Below the pieces are notes generated by a model. It was not told the DNA's origin and did not search any database. It saw only the letters and a program-made list of their open reading frames with translations. A program made the position numbers and the translations under genes. From contig JAIXYQ010000006.1 of assembly GCA_027490145.1 (NCBI GenBank), positions 1-64,000 of the forward strand: a stretch of DNA of 64,000 bases, given 5' to 3'. Source of the DNA: Planctomycetaceae bacterium (GTDB lineage Bacteria > Planctomycetota > Phycisphaerae > Phycisphaerales > SM1A02). Positions 19,319 to 28,708 of this stretch are shown here, piece by piece. How positions within the stretch are numbered: position 1 is the stretch's first letter; each line of letters starts with the position of its first letter.

Positions 19319-20766
19319 TGCGACACGACCTGCCGAGTCTGCATGCGATCACGCGACGCCAGTTCCTGGGTGCCGGGAGCCTGGGGCTCGGTGCGTTGGC
19401 GCTGGGTGAGCTGGGCGTGGCGGCACCGCTGCTCGATGGCCAGGTCGACCCGGTCGCGGCGCGCAGCCCGCATTTCGCCGGACGCGCCAAGTCCGTGATC
19501 TACGTGCACCTGGCCGGCAGTCCATCGCAGCTCGAGCTCTATGACCACAAGCCCGACTTGGCTCGGCTGCATGGCACGCCCTGCCCCGATGAGTACCTGA
19601 AGGGCGAGCGATTCGCCTTCATCAAGGGGCATCCGGAACTGCTTCGCCCATTGCATGGGTTCGGCAAGCGTGGACAGAGCGGCATGGAACTGGGCGACCT
19701 GCTCCCGCAGTTGGGTGGGGTCGCCGATGAGCTCTGCCTGATCCGCTCGATGCACACCTCGCAGTTCAACCATGCACCCGCGCAGCTCCTGCTGCATACG
19801 GGCGAACCGCGATTCGGCTCGCCGAGCATGGGCGCCTGGGTGACCTATGGGCTCGGCTGCGAGAACCGCAACCTGCCATCGTTCGTGGTGCTCGTGTCGG
19901 GGCAGACACCCGACGCCGGCAAGGGCATCTGGGGCAGCGGCTACCTGCCGGGCGTCTTCCAAGGCGTGCAGTGCCGCACGAGCGGCGACCCCGTGCTCTT
20001 CCTGAACGATCCGAAGGGTGTCGATCGGGCCGGGCGATCGGCCGTAATCGGGTCGATCAACGATCTCAACCGGATCGCAGCCGATCGATCGGGCGATCCG
20101 GAGACGGCCACGCGCATCGCGCAGTACGAGCTCGCACACCGCATGCAACTGGCCGCGCCGGAAGCGATGGAACTGGCGCGCGAGGATGCTGCCACGCGCG
20201 AGCTGTACGGCGCCGAGCCGGGCGCATCGAGCTTCGCGAACAATTGCCTGCTCGCCCGCCGGCTCGTCGAGCGCGGCGTGCGCTACGTGCAGCTCTTCGA
20301 CTGGGGCTGGGATGGCCACGGCACCAACGCCAGCGACGACTTGGTGCACCAGCTGCCGGCCAAGTGCGGTCAGGTCGACCGTCCGCTCGCGGCGCTGATC
20401 ACCGACCTTCGTCGACGCGGACTGCTCGACCAAACGCTGATTGTGTGCGGTGGCGAGTTCGGCCGCACGCCGGTGGCCGAGTTCCGCGACGGCAAGCGGG
20501 ACTTCCTCGGGCGTGACCACCACCCCCACGCCTTCTCGATCTGGATGGCCGGCGGCGGCGCGCGCGGCGGCCACGTGCATGGCGAGACCGATGACCTCGG
20601 CTACCGGATCGCACGCGACCCCGTCTCGGTGCGCGACCTGCAGGCCACGATCCTCCACCTCCTGGGGTTCGATCACGAACGGCTCACCTACCGCCACAAC
20701 GGCCTCGACCACCGCCTGACCGGGGTGCAGGAACCGGCGCGGGTGGTCAAGGATCTGTTGGCCTAA
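19315..20766 (+). CDS. Tat-exported DUF1501 protein
   Basis: The 483-residue protein carries a twin-arginine signal with ITRRQFLGAGSLG, pointing to export in folded form. The rest matches DUF1501, a family related in fold to alkaline phosphatases and sulfatases. Metal-binding style patterns include GGEFGRTPVAEF and RDHHPHAFS. The family is abundant in planctomycetes and nearly always paired with DUF1549/DUF1553 proteins; the role of the pair is not known and may lie in polymer or sulfated-glycan handling. The start is the first of two ATGs in the ATGATG overlap with the upstream gene. Confidence 0.93.
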   Translation: MMRHDLPSLHAITRRQFLGAGSLGLGALALGELGVAAPLLDGQVDPVAARSPHFAGRAKSVIYVHLAGSPSQLELYDHKPDLARLHGTPCPDEYLKGERFAFIKGHPELLRPLHGFGKRGQSGMELGDLLPQLGGVADELCLIRSMHTSQFNHAPAQLLLHTGEPRFGSPSMGAWVTYGLGCENRNLPSFVVLVSGQTPDAGKGIWGSGYLPGVFQGVQCRTSGDPVLFLNDPKGVDRAGRSAVIGSINDLNRIAADRSGDPETATRIAQYELAHRMQLAAPEAMELAREDAATRELYGAEPGASSFANNCLLARRLVERGVRYVQLFDWGWDGHGTNASDDLVHQLPAKCGQVDRPLAALITDLRRRGLLDQTLIVCGGEFGRTPVAEFRDGKRDFLGRDHHPHAFSIWMAGGGARGGHVHGETDDLGYRIARDPVSVRDLQATILHLLGFDHERLTYRHNGLDHRLTGVQEPARVVKDLLA

Positions 20767-20813
20767 CGGGGATTCGGCATCCAGCGGCCCGAGCGCTGCG
20801 AAGCCCCCGGGCC

Positions 20814-22529
20814 ATGATGCTGCCCACCTGCTCACGTCTGCTCCTGCTCGCTGCGCTGCTCTGCTCCTCGCCCGCCCTCGCTGCCGCGGACTCGAACCTT
20901 GAGTTCGACGGCGGGATCCAGGGCTGGCAGACCGTCCTCGACGGCGTCATGGGTGGGCTGTCCACCGGTCGCATCGAGGCCGGTGATGGCGGGACGATGC
21001 GGTTCTCCGGTGAACTCTCGCTCGAAAACAACGGCGGCTTCTCGCAGGTCCGCACCTCCGTGCCCGAGGGAACCTTTGCCGGAGCGAGCGGGCTCGTGCT
21101 GCGCGTGAGGGGTGACGGCCGGACCTACCAGTGCGACATCCGCTCCTCGCGCCTGCGCTTGATGGCTGGCGGGTACCAGCGCGTGTTCGCGACCACAGCC
21201 GGAGAGTGGATCGACGTCGAGATCGCCTTCGGTGAGTGCGTGGCCAACAGCTTCGGGCAGCGGGTGCGCAATGCCCCCCCGCTCGATCCTGCGTCGATCG
21301 AATCGGTGGGGATCACGCTCTCCGACAAGAAGGAAGGTCCGTTTGCGATCGAGGTCGACTGGATCCGCCCGGCCGGACAGGCGTCCACCTCACCTGCATC
21401 GGCCGGTTCACTGGCCGCGGTGGCCACCAAGGCCAACCTGACCACGCTGCTTGCCCTGGTCAAGGCTTCGGGCATCGAACTTCCGGCGAATGCCAAGCTC
21501 ACGATCTTCGCACCCACCAACGAGGCGTTCGCGAAGCTTCCCAAGGATCAGGTCGAGTTCCTGACCAGCGCCAAAGGCAAGCCCACCCTGCAGGCGATCC
21601 TCAAGCACCATGTGGTCGGATCCTCGGTGGGCAGCTCGTCGGTCCTGGACCGCCGACGCCTCAGTGCGCTCTCGGGGCAATCGCTCGAGGTCGATCCGAC
21701 CTCGCTCACGATCGACGGTGCGCGCCTGGTGGCGACGGACGTGGCCTTCGACGGCGGCCTCGTGCACGTGATCGATGCGGTCATGGTGCCTGAACTGCGG
21801 AGCATCGAGGCCATCATCGCCGAGGACGAACGGTTCTCCACGCTGCGTGCGGCGATCGATGCCGCCGGGATCGGTCCGCAACTGGGGGCGCGCAACCCCG
21901 GTCCCTGGACGCTGCTGGCCCCGTCCAACCAGGCCTTCGGTGCGATCCCCGCCGAGGACCTCAAGGCCCTGCTTGCCGATCGTGCCGCGCTGACCGCGGT
22001 GCTCGGGGCACACGTCGTGCCCACCGCGATCCGGCGCGAGGAGATGCTGGCGCAGGGCTCGGCGCGCACGCTCCTGGGCGATGGCAGCGTGGCCTTCGCG
22101 CTCGACGCCGGTGTGATCACGGCGGGCGGCGCTCGCATCGAGGTCGCCGACATCGAGGCCGCCAACGGCATCATCCACATCATCGACCGTGTGCTCCCCG
22201 CGGCCAGTGCGACCAGCGCGGCGGAGGCTGCCATGATGCCCTCGCGCATCCGGAGCGCTGCCGCCATCCTCGAGCTGGCGATCGAGCGCGGGGTGCCGCG
22301 GTTCAATGCGGGCGACCAGGCATCGTGCGCGGCGCTGTATGAGTTGGCGATCATGTCCGTGGTGCTGCTCGGGAACGATGCCATCGGTGAGCGGGCATCG
22401 TCGGCACTCTCGGCTGCCCTGAAGGACGGGGCCACGCACGAGGATGCGGCGCAACGGGCGTGGACCTACCGACGCGGGATGGACAGTGCGCTGCAGAGCA
22501 TGGCTGCCGCCATGCAGCCTCGGGAGTGA
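20814..22529 (+). CDS. Secreted CIA30 plus fasciclin-domain fusion protein
   Basis: The 571-residue protein has a signal peptide (residues about 1-25). A CIA30 (NDUFAF1-like) domain follows, with WQTVLDGVMGGLSTG near the N-terminus and NNGGFSQVR after it. Two fasciclin (FAS1) domains come next, around residues 200-330 and 335-460, with TIFAPTNEAFAKLP, LVHVIDAVMVP, TLLAPSNQAFGAIP and IIHIIDRVLP. A helical C-terminal region of about 100 residues ends the protein. CIA30-type domains bind sugars or partner proteins and FAS1 domains mediate adhesion, so a surface or periplasmic adhesion role is likely by inference. A small hairpin (GATGCGG/CCGCATC) covers the stop codon. Confidence 0.88.
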   Translation: MMLPTCSRLLLLAALLCSSPALAAADSNLEFDGGIQGWQTVLDGVMGGLSTGRIEAGDGGTMRFSGELSLENNGGFSQVRTSVPEGTFAGASGLVLRVRGDGRTYQCDIRSSRLRLMAGGYQRVFATTAGEWIDVEIAFGECVANSFGQRVRNAPPLDPASIESVGITLSDKKEGPFAIEVDWIRPAGQASTSPASAGSLAAVATKANLTTLLALVKASGIELPANAKLTIFAPTNEAFAKLPKDQVEFLTSAKGKPTLQAILKHHVVGSSVGSSSVLDRRRLSALSGQSLEVDPTSLTIDGARLVATDVAFDGGLVHVIDAVMVPELRSIEAIIAEDERFSTLRAAIDAAGIGPQLGARNPGPWTLLAPSNQAFGAIPAEDLKALLADRAALTAVLGAHVVPTAIRREEMLAQGSARTLLGDGSVAFALDAGVITAGGARIEVADIEAANGIIHIIDRVLPAASATSAAEAAMMPSRIRSAAAILELAIERGVPRFNAGDQASCAALYELAIMSVVLLGNDAIGERASSALSAALKDGATHEDAAQRAWTYRRGMDSALQSMAAAMQPRE

Positions 22530-22717
22530 TGCGGGTGAACCGCATCGCACGGAGTCGTTGGGTTGCGGCGATTGCTCGGTGTGCTCAAGTTGATCGGATT
22601 GACCACGTTGTTCGTGAATCCTTCATCCGAGGCGTCGCGCACCGTGATCATGCAGCTCCCTCGATTCACGATCCGGCGCGGTGACCAGCCGCTGGCGGGC
22701 GCCTAGGGTTGTGTCCC

Positions 22718-24058
22718 ATGCCCGGCAGCCTTGCACCGCCCTGCCTCGTCTGGCACCGAACGGACCTGCGAGTCCATGATCACGCCGCCGTGACGGCCGC
22801 AGCAGCGGCATCGCGAGGACACGTCATCGGGGTCCTGTGCATCCCGGAGGATGCCTTCGGTTCCGTCGAGTTGGCGCGTGGCCTGTGCTTGCCGCGCGCG
22901 AGCGAGTGCCGCGTGGGTCATTGGCTCCAGGCGATCGATGGCCTGCGGGCGGATTGGCGATCGATCGGCTCGGCGCTCTGTGTGCTGCGCGGCGAGCCGG
23001 AGCAGGTCATCCCGAAGCTCGTCGCCGACCTGGGCGCCATCGAGGTCCACACCGCGCCGTGCCCGGCGCACGATGAACTCATGCAGAACCGACGGGTGGC
23101 CCGGGCCCTTGCGGATCGGGGTACGCGCCTGGTCACGCACGACGAAACCACCATGATCGCGGCAGCGGACCTGCCGTTTCCCATCGAGGAGCTCCCCGAG
23201 GTCTTCTCGAACTTCCGTCGCCTGGTGGAGCGGTCGTGCAAGACGCCGGAGCCCGTCCCTGCGCTGACCAGTCTGGATGTGCCTGCGTCCACGCGCGAAT
23301 GGAGCGAAGCCACGTCAGATGCCACGCTGTCGGGCGCGGACCTTCGCCGGGCGCGGATCGCCGCGCTGCAGCGCGACCCTCGCGCTCCATCGACCGCGCG
23401 TGGCGAGCGCGCTGCCGGGCTTGAGCGCATGCAGCAGTGGATCTGGCAGGACGACTGCCTTGCGCGGTACAAGGAGACCCGTGATGGCTTGCTGGGTGCT
23501 GACTTCTCGTCGCGCCTGTCGACCTGGCTCGCCACGGGCACGATCTCGCCGCGGGAGGTCGCCGCACAGATCCGCCGGTACGAGCGCGAGCGCGTGGCCA
23601 ACGACTCGACCTACTGGCTCTGGTTCGAGCTGTTGTGGCGTGACTACTTCCACCTGTGGGTCCGACGCTGGCAGTCGCGGGCGTTCGCGGCCAGCGGCAT
23701 GATGGGGCGCACGCCCTGCGGCAGGCAGGATGTCGACGCGTTCGAACGCTGGCGTTCGGGCACCACCGGCGAGCCGTTCGTGGATGCCTGCATGCACGAA
23801 TTGGCCGCAACCGGCTGGCTCTCGAATCGCGGTCGGCAGAACGCCGCGAGTTGGCTGGCGAAGACGGCGGGCGTCGATTGGCGCTGGGGCGCTTGGTGGT
23901 TCGAAAGCCAACTTCTGGATCACGACGTGGGCCCCAACTGGGGCAACTGGCAATATGTGGCCGGCGTCGGCAACGATCCCCGCAACCGCACCTTCAATGT
24001 GCGTGCCCAGGCCGAGCGCTACGACACCGACGGTGCATACCGGCGCACATGGGGCTGA
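22718..24058 (+). CDS. DASH-type cryptochrome / deoxyribodipyrimidine photolyase
   Basis: This 446-residue flavoprotein is of the photolyase/cryptochrome family. It has the N-terminal alpha/beta antenna domain starting with VWHRTDLRVHDH, the FPIEELPEVFSNFRR linker and the helical FAD domain. The C-terminal signature NRGRQNAASWLAKT, followed by DHDVGPNWGNWQY and GVGNDPRNRTFNV, is typical of DASH proteins. DASH proteins repair cyclobutane dimers, at least in single-stranded DNA. The ATG at 22718 is preferred over a TTG three codons upstream. The upstream 188 bases show no gene. Its placement near the fasciclin and rhodopsin genes fits a light-exposed lifestyle. Confidence 0.92.
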   Translation: MPGSLAPPCLVWHRTDLRVHDHAAVTAAAAASRGHVIGVLCIPEDAFGSVELARGLCLPRASECRVGHWLQAIDGLRADWRSIGSALCVLRGEPEQVIPKLVADLGAIEVHTAPCPAHDELMQNRRVARALADRGTRLVTHDETTMIAAADLPFPIEELPEVFSNFRRLVERSCKTPEPVPALTSLDVPASTREWSEATSDATLSGADLRRARIAALQRDPRAPSTARGERAAGLERMQQWIWQDDCLARYKETRDGLLGADFSSRLSTWLATGTISPREVAAQIRRYERERVANDSTYWLWFELLWRDYFHLWVRRWQSRAFAASGMMGRTPCGRQDVDAFERWRSGTTGEPFVDACMHELAATGWLSNRGRQNAASWLAKTAGVDWRWGAWWFESQLLDHDVGPNWGNWQYVAGVGNDPRNRTFNVRAQAERYDTDGAYRRTWG

Positions 24059-24082
24059 GCCGACAGGGCGTCACTCGCGCGG

Positions 24083-24122
24083 CATCATGGGCCGGGCGGT
24101 GACATCATTGGCCGGGCGGTGA
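24083..24122. repeat. Two-copy 20-bp tandem repeat
   Basis: Two adjacent 20-base units differ at one base and share the core GGCCGGGCGGTGACA. They lie in the spacer between the convergent DASH gene and the cytochrome-catalase gene. Confidence 0.75.
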
Positions 24123-24177
24123 CACGGCGCGCGGCCCCATCGAGGTCAGGGGGCGGTCGCGGCCGCCACCGTACCCA

Positions 24178-27006
24178 TCACGGCTCCACGCGCGGCACGC
24201 CATTGCGCTCGTGGCGGTACTTCGAGATCGCCTCGTAGGCCACCTTGCGTGCGCGGTTGATGCCCCCGAGCGGCCGCTGCACCTCGAGGGCATGCCACGG
24301 GGTGAACGAGAGGTTCTCGGCGATCCTCAAATCCTCGCCCGACGAAAGGTCCTGCTTGGGGATGCGCAGCATCGCCACACGCACGAACGGCGACTCCGAC
24401 TCCATCCACTCGACCAGCGCATCCTCCACGGGCATCGTCACGGGATCCTTCTGCAGCTGGACCAGGAACTCGAAGACCACCTCGTCGGCACCGATCTGCG
24501 TCACCATCGCCTGCCGCAGGTAGTCGGGACTCTTCCGGATCGCAGCCGGCTTCACCGGGGCAACGACCGGCCTGGCGGAGAACTTCATCGCGCCCGCACC
24601 GAGCCGATAGGGCGTCTGGCTCCAGTAGCGTGACTGCAGCGGGTTCCAGAACGACGCACCGTTGAGCCCCTCGATGGCGCGGAGCACCGGCGGGTTCATC
24701 TTCAGGAGGACCTCGGTCTGGGCAAGCCCGCCAATGCGAGCGGCGTGGAACGCCTCGTAGTCGGCCACGTTCCTCGAGAGGAACGTCGGGTAGTTGATCA
24801 TCACGAAGTCCTGCGTGGTGGCATCGCGCTCGTCCTCGAGGGCCTTGGGGCCCTCGACGCCCAGCACCTTGATCGCCATGCCGTGCGCCTGCTGCACGGT
24901 GTCGGCCGAGATCTCGGTGCCGCTCGCCGAGAAGCGGACCATGGCGTCGTACGACTTCGGCGTCGCGAAGAGGCCGTGACGGAACTCCGCAGGCAGCCCG
25001 TCGAGCACCTCGAAGCGGGCCTTCACCATGCCGTGGGTCTTCGGATGCGCGTCGCGCCGAACCTCCGAACCCTCGGGGTACTGGATGCGCATGCGGGCCA
25101 TGGTCTGGTCGACGAATCGCTGGATCAGTTCGCCCTCACCGGGCAGCACGCGCTCTGCGCCCAGCGCCATCGGCGGTGCAGGCACGGGATAGCTGGTGGG
25201 CTGCGCGTTGTTGAAGAAGTGCACATCGCTCCAGGCCTCGACGGGATCCTTGGGCCCGCCGTAGGGCGTGACCTGCCCGGCCTCGGTCGGGATCGACTTC
25301 AGGAACTCCACGAGATCCCAGCGCTCCTGCTCGCTCAGCAGACGACCGATCACGCCCGCGCCGAGCGGGCCGTTCTCGAAGGAGTGCCCGGCGTTGGAGT
25401 TGCCGATGCGCGTGGTGTCGAATTCGAAGCGCCCCGAGTTCCCGCTGGTGTCGACACCGACCTTGACCGGGTCGAAGTCGCGGCCGACCAAGAACGTCTT
25501 GGGGCGCTCCTTGGCCGGCGTCAACAGGTCGTAGAGGCTCGGTACCGAACCATTGTGGAGGAACGGCGCCGTGGCCCACACGCCATCGCGCGGACCGGCC
25601 TTGTACGAGGCCTGCGTGGGCGGCTTCTCCCAGTCGTAGCGGTAGCCGTGCGCATCCACGAGCTCCGCAGGCGTCAGCCCCGCGGACGAGAGGGCACGTT
25701 CCAGGACGCCCTTGCGGGCGGTGGACAGCACGGCCAGCGACGGCGCGAGCTCGGCGCCCTTGAACGGCGGCGACATCCAGGATGCCATGTTGCCCGTCAG
25801 GTACTCCGGCTGGCGGTTGAAGCCCGGGGTCTTGAACTGCTGCGGGTCGGTGCCGACATACACGTCCGGCACGAGGGCGTTCTCGATGAACCGCTTGCCG
25901 TCGACCTTGGGCACGCTCCATCGATGCGGGTAGGTGCTGTGGCAGGCGGAGCAGTGCTCCATGAACAAGGCTCGGCCGCGCGCCGCCTTGGCACGATCGA
26001 TCGGACCGAACACCTCCTCGGGCCACTTGGGCGGCGCCAGGCGACGGAGCAACTCCTCGATCTTCAGCTGCCCGCGGACATCGACCGTCGACTCGAAGAG
26101 CCCCTGCTCGGGCGACGGCGACCGAAGGTCCATGCGCGTGAACACCCCCATCGATTCGGTGGCATTTCGGTAGAACGGATCGCTGGCGGTGCCGGACCAC
26201 TGGACCCATGCCGATTGCGGTGCGTTCCAGAGGAACGGGGGCTTGGCCGGTGCGAGCGCGGCCTCCCAGTTTTCCGGCACGCCGAGTGCACCATCCACCA
26301 CGCGCGTGTGGATGAGCGTCAGCGCGTCCATGCGGCCGGGACCGCTGGGGGTGGCCATCGCGGCATCACGCGAGATGTAGGTGTGGACCACCTGGGCAGC
26401 CTCGTCGAGTTGTGCGCGCAGCTCCGCGCGGGCGCCGTCACCGTTGGCCTTCATCCGCGTCGCCACGCGGTCGAACTTGGCGGGATCACGCTGCGTGGCG
26501 GCCAGAGCCTGATCCAGCGCACTGATGTAGCCGGCGAAGTCGAACGCATGGTTCGAACCGCCCTCGATGCGGATCTTCTGGCCCTTGTAGCTCAACTCCG
26601 AGCAGTGGCAGGTCGAGCACGACAGACCGATCCAATCCCCCTTCCATCGTCCGGCGGGAACCGAGGTCTTCACGAGCCCGATGGGCAGCCCATCGGGGTT
26701 GGTGCGCGGATCGGCGGGCTCGGTCAGCAGGCCGAATCGGTCGGACACCGAGTCAGCACGGAAGGGCTCGGTGCCTTCCGCCTGTTCCAGGGCCAGGAAG
26801 AGCTGGTACGGCATCACCGCCGAACCCTGCGAGCTGCGGTGATAGGCGGCACGATCCTCGGCGCTCCAGCCCTGATCGAGCAGCACGGGCGGCTTCGGGG
26901 CTTGGGCCTTCGTGAACCCGGCCATGGACCCGATCAGGATGATGGTGGCGATCCCCGTGCAGGCCATGACGGTTCCACCGACGCGTGCGCTGTGCTGCTG
27001 TGGCAT
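24178..27006 (-). CDS. Two-heme cytochrome c fused to a catalase-fold domain
   Basis: The 942-residue protein starts with a membrane or signal segment (residues about 13-33). The N-terminal two thirds look like a diheme cytochrome c of the RoxA / cytochrome c peroxidase-like group, with heme motifs CSTCH (130-134) and CSACH (352-356) and a GVWATAPFLHNGSVPSLYD pattern typical of that group. The C-terminal third (about residues 630-940) resembles the heme-binding catalase fold, with HGMVKARFEV, VRFSASGT and a SRYWSQTPYRLG segment. The arrangement suggests an extracytoplasmic oxidoreductase handling peroxides or oxygenating an organic substrate. The start at 27006 gives the membrane segment. The gene is divergent from the sialidase-like gene. 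Confidence 0.87.
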   Translation of the reverse strand: MPQQHSARVGGTVMACTGIATIILIGSMAGFTKAQAPKPPVLLDQGWSAEDRAAYHRSSQGSAVMPYQLFLALEQAEGTEPFRADSVSDRFGLLTEPADPRTNPDGLPIGLVKTSVPAGRWKGDWIGLSCSTCHCSELSYKGQKIRIEGGSNHAFDFAGYISALDQALAATQRDPAKFDRVATRMKANGDGARAELRAQLDEAAQVVHTYISRDAAMATPSGPGRMDALTLIHTRVVDGALGVPENWEAALAPAKPPFLWNAPQSAWVQWSGTASDPFYRNATESMGVFTRMDLRSPSPEQGLFESTVDVRGQLKIEELLRRLAPPKWPEEVFGPIDRAKAARGRALFMEHCSACHSTYPHRWSVPKVDGKRFIENALVPDVYVGTDPQQFKTPGFNRQPEYLTGNMASWMSPPFKGAELAPSLAVLSTARKGVLERALSSAGLTPAELVDAHGYRYDWEKPPTQASYKAGPRDGVWATAPFLHNGSVPSLYDLLTPAKERPKTFLVGRDFDPVKVGVDTSGNSGRFEFDTTRIGNSNAGHSFENGPLGAGVIGRLLSEQERWDLVEFLKSIPTEAGQVTPYGGPKDPVEAWSDVHFFNNAQPTSYPVPAPPMALGAERVLPGEGELIQRFVDQTMARMRIQYPEGSEVRRDAHPKTHGMVKARFEVLDGLPAEFRHGLFATPKSYDAMVRFSASGTEISADTVQQAHGMAIKVLGVEGPKALEDERDATTQDFVMINYPTFLSRNVADYEAFHAARIGGLAQTEVLLKMNPPVLRAIEGLNGASFWNPLQSRYWSQTPYRLGAGAMKFSARPVVAPVKPAAIRKSPDYLRQAMVTQIGADEVVFEFLVQLQKDPVTMPVEDALVEWMESESPFVRVAMLRIPKQDLSSGEDLRIAENLSFTPWHALEVQRPLGGINRARKVAYEAISKYRHERNGVPRVEP

Positions 27007-27064
27007 CTCACAAGCGTAACAGTCTGCACCGGGTAGGTTCTCCAGTCCCAGGAGCCGTCGCGCC

Positions 27065-28009
27065 ATGCACACCATTGCCCTTTCGATCATCACACTCGTC
27101 TCGGCGGCAGGGATCGCGCTCCAGACCGCCACGCCCCCGGCACCCGGTACACCGGCAGCGGCGCCCGGGCCGTGGGACAACGAGCTGGTCGTGCAGCGCG
27201 TGACGGCTGACGGCACGGCGTCGACCATCGCCACGTTCGGCCGCGCGGATGTCTCCAGCATCGCGCGCCTGCAGGACGGTCGACTGGCGATCGCGTGTCA
27301 GGCCTTCCCCAAGGATGACCGCGCACACTTCAACCGCATCGCCGTGCGGTTCTCCAGCGACGATGGTCGCACCTGGGGCGAACCGAAGCCGATCGTGGTG
27401 GCGAACATGGATGTCGCGCTCGCGCCGCCCTTCGATCCCGCACTCGTCGTGCTGCCCGACGGCCGCGTGCGCCTGTACTTCATCACGCATACCGGCACCG
27501 ACGCGGCGCCCGGCCAGACCGCGGTCCACTCGGCCACGTCGACCGATGCCACGCACTACGACTACGAGCCGGGCGTGCGCTTCACGGTGCCGGGTCGCGT
27601 GGTGGTCGACTGCGCGGCGGCGCTGCACGAGGGTGTGTTCCACCTCGTGGTGCCGGACAACGGGACGCCCGCCGAGTTCCTCGAGCGGCGACGCCGCGGT
27701 GAACCGCAGCCGGGCGGCAACGGCTACCACGCCACCAGCACCGACGGCCTCGCGTTCACGCGTGCGGCCGACCTGCCGCTGCCCTCGACGCGCGACCGCT
27801 GGTTCGGCAACCTGCTGAGCGACGGCACGCAGCTCCTCTTCTTCGGGTCCGGCCCCGGACCATGGCCGATGACGAGTGCGGACGGGAAGCGCTGGGCACC
27901 CGCCGTGACGTCCATGCGCATGCCCGGCGTGGATCCCTGCGCGGTCCGGCTGCGTGATGACTCGTGGTTGGTCGTCGCGACCCGCGAGCCCGCGCGCGGC
28001 AAGCCCTGA
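27065..28009 (+). CDS. Secreted sialidase-like beta-propeller protein
   Basis: The 314-residue protein has an N-terminal signal peptide with a hydrophobic core and AXA-type residues. A five-bladed beta-propeller pattern follows, including the Asp-box-like VRFSSDDGRTWG, ALHEGVFHLVVPDNG and GYHATSTDGLAFTRAADL. These are seen in exo-alpha-sialidase-like and glycosidase family 33/43-like proteins. Catalytic residues of a true sialidase cannot be confirmed. It is divergent from the cytochrome-catalase gene and ends 10 bases before the convergent cupin gene. Confidence 0.8.
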   Translation: MHTIALSIITLVSAAGIALQTATPPAPGTPAAAPGPWDNELVVQRVTADGTASTIATFGRADVSSIARLQDGRLAIACQAFPKDDRAHFNRIAVRFSSDDGRTWGEPKPIVVANMDVALAPPFDPALVVLPDGRVRLYFITHTGTDAAPGQTAVHSATSTDATHYDYEPGVRFTVPGRVVVDCAAALHEGVFHLVVPDNGTPAEFLERRRRGEPQPGGNGYHATSTDGLAFTRAADLPLPSTRDRWFGNLLSDGTQLLFFGSGPGPWPMTSADGKRWAPAVTSMRMPGVDPCAVRLRDDSWLVVATREPARGKP

Positions 28010-28018
28010 CGGGAGCCG

Positions 28019-28477
28019 TCACGCCGGACGCGGCTCCCAGCCCTCGGGCGCCATCTCGAAGCGGGCGAACTCGAACGCGGGCGCGACCACGCAGCCAACG
28101 ATTGTCCACTCCCCCAGCGGCCGGGCGGCCTGCCACCAGCCGCGCGGTACCACGGCCTGCGGCCGCTCACCGCCGGCGATGTCGCAACCCAGCACGATGC
28201 GCTCCTGCGCACCCGACGCCGGGTCCGCCACGAGCAGTTCAAGCGCATCGCCGTCGTGGAACAGCCAATGCTCGTCGGCATCCACGCGATGCCAGCGACT
28301 GAGCTCGCCCGCCGGGAGCAGGAACAGGATCGAGGTGCTCGCACCGCGCGGTGCATCGGGCGCGCGGAAGGTCTCGCGATAGAAGCCCCCCTCGGGATGC
28401 TTCACCAAACCGAGTGCGGCGATCATGTCGCCGGAGGTGCGTCGCGTGCGTGAGGTGCCTTCGTTGCGGTTGCCCAT
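28019..28477 (-). CDS. Cupin_5 / DUF985 family protein
   Basis: The 152-residue protein is a single-domain cupin of the DUF985 family. The typical pattern is GLVKHPEGGFYRETFR near the N-terminus, WHRVDADEHWLFHDGD in the middle and a PRGWWQAARP motif with GCVVAPAFEFARFE near the end. Histidines and glutamate in the middle motif are placed for metal binding, as in other cupins. The substrate is unknown. The ATG at 28477 gives a 19-residue lead before the domain; a second ATG closer to the domain at 28423 is possible. It is convergent with the sialidase-like gene. Confidence 0.85.
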   Translation of the reverse strand: MGNRNEGTSRTRRTSGDMIAALGLVKHPEGGFYRETFRAPDAPRGASTSILFLLPAGELSRWHRVDADEHWLFHDGDALELLVADPASGAQERIVLGCDIAGGERPQAVVPRGWWQAARPLGEWTIVGCVVAPAFEFARFEMAPEGWEPRPA

Positions 28478-28648
28478 GGGATCAGCGTTCGGTGAGGGTT
28501 CGCGTTCGCGCAGGCGTCGCGCCGTCCGCGGCCACAGGGTAGCTCCCGGCTCGACCTCGCAGAGCGTGGTGGAACGCCGCCGCCACGGGGCCCTTCATGA
28601 CACCCGGGGGCGGATCGACGGAGGGCTGGCGATGCGCCGTGAAGCACA

Positions 28649-28678
28649 GCGGCCCCGCCGGAGGACCGGCGGAGCCGC
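28649..28678 (-). terminator. Strong hairpin downstream of the fasciclin gene
   Basis: GCGGCCCCGCCGG pairs with CCGGCGGAGCCGC (one mismatch) across an AGGA loop, about 30 bases past the fasciclin stop. On the minus strand only a few T residues follow, so it is a likely but unproven terminator. Confidence 0.6.
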
Positions 28679-28708
28679 AATCAGATGACTGGGTTGCGAA
28701 CGAAGCTC

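Noticed and set aside
24745-27036. A 763-codon plus-strand frame opposite the cytochrome-catalase gene
   Set aside because: It is antisense to a gene with two heme motifs and a catalase fold; the frame shows no domain of its own.
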